Shown: positions 6,017 to 6,248 of the stretch, piece after piece | Layout: every line of letters begins with the position of its first letter | Numbering within the stretch: position 1 is the first letter of the stretch | Assembly (NCBI GenBank): GCA_031287845.1 | Contig: JAITSI010000052.1 | Coordinates: forward strand, 1 to 6,248 | Length of the DNA stretch: 6,248 bases | Direction: 5' to 3' | Origin: Puniceicoccales bacterium | Lineage (GTDB): Bacteria > Verrucomicrobiota > Verrucomicrobiia > Opitutales > JAIRLM01 | Notes under the pieces: model-generated | Told to the model about the DNA's origin: nothing | Databases searched by the model: none | Seen by the model: only the letters and a program-made list of their open reading frames with translations | Translations under genes and position numbers: made by a program

Positions 6017-6086
6017 TGGGGGAGGCGCAGCGGAGCGAAGCTGGGGGCAGGGCCCCCAAATGGGCCCGGCCGGCCCTCGAGGCCCC
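6017..6086 (+). repeat. Short module copy 3, outside the inverted repeat arm
   Basis: A direct copy of the 5872-5930 module with a 10-nt addition (CAGCGGAGCG) after GGAGGCG, a changed hairpin loop, and the identical GGCCGGCCCTCGAGGCCCC tail. The longer form (GCGGAGC before AAGCTGGGGG) is also what the left arm has at about 160-190, so two versions of the module circulate. Confidence 0.75.
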
Positions 6087-6248
6087 GGCCCGCGGCACTG
6101 CCCGCTCCGCCGGCAGCGCCCGTGAGCGGCCCTTCCCTCAAGAAGTCAAGCTCCTGCGCCACAGGTCCGTATCGGTCATCTTTCCAGATGGAGGTGGAAT
6201 GTGGTTTTACGGGGCCTGACACGTAGGGCCAGGCTTCATAGCCAGATT
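6087..6248. other. Right edge: end of repeat zone, no confident gene
   Basis: GC-rich sequence gives way at about 6130 to lower-GC DNA. On the minus strand one frame is open from the window end (SGYEAWPYVSGPVKPH...) and continues through the repeats to a TAG at 5620. On the plus strand a frame ends at a TGA at about 6218-6220. I recognise neither peptide. The plus-strand stretch at about 6203-6220 (GGTTTTACGGGGCCTGAC) resembles the repeat border GGTTTACGGGTCCTGCC. The segment may hold the end of a gene lying mostly to the right, or another decayed repeat border. Confidence 0.3.

Noticed and set aside
5663..6086. CRISPR array
   Set aside because: The repeats are irregularly spaced, of different lengths and inverted in part, with no unique spacers of uniform size.
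1..6248. tRNA or rRNA genes
   Set aside because: No cloverleaf with a GTTCRA-type T-loop and no rRNA-like conserved stretches were seen in the intergenic parts.

Overview
The window is a high-GC bacterial chromosome segment (well above 60% GC by eye). Six genes all lie on the minus strand. In transcription order they are nrdG (radical-SAM activase of anaerobic ribonucleotide reductase), rplU (bL21), rpmA (bL27), uppP/bacA-type undecaprenyl-diphosphatase, an MBL/beta-CASP RNA metallo-hydrolase, and mgtE (CBS-domain Mg2+ channel/transporter). Shine-Dalgarno-like sites are present before rplU, rpmA, uppP and mgtE. The nrdG homologue suggests a strict or facultative anaerobe. The genes do not fix the phylum; a member of the Verrucomicrobiota/Lentisphaerota group is only an impression.

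Layout: 1-284 holds a GC-rich, hairpin-rich repeat whose edge coincides with the mgtE stop codon. Positions 281-1651 are mgtE, 1690-3141 the beta-CASP gene, and 3142-3274 an intergenic stretch with an imperfect 30-nt hairpin. uppP (3275-4285), rpmA (4292-4540) and rplU (4547-4861) are separated by only 6 nt each and look like one translationally linked unit. nrdG (4920-5606) lies 58 nt upstream of rplU. From 5607 to the right end no gene can be called with confidence: 5663-5962 is a second copy of the left repeat in opposite orientation, 6017-6086 is a further direct copy of one module, and about 6130-6248 has a different, less GC-rich composition.

The genes are housekeeping in character: ribosome assembly, recycling of the lipid carrier for cell-wall synthesis, RNA processing, Mg2+ supply and anaerobic dNTP synthesis. 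uppP directly behind rpmA, where obgE is often found, is the notable piece of gene order.

The most unusual structure is non-coding. A roughly 280-300 bp inverted repeat brackets the whole six-gene block. Its arms are mosaics of small modules gained or lost between copies, and the G/C stems persist while their loops vary. This looks like a dispersed, structured intergenic repeat family rather than a composite transposon, because no transposase is visible and the enclosed genes are core genes.
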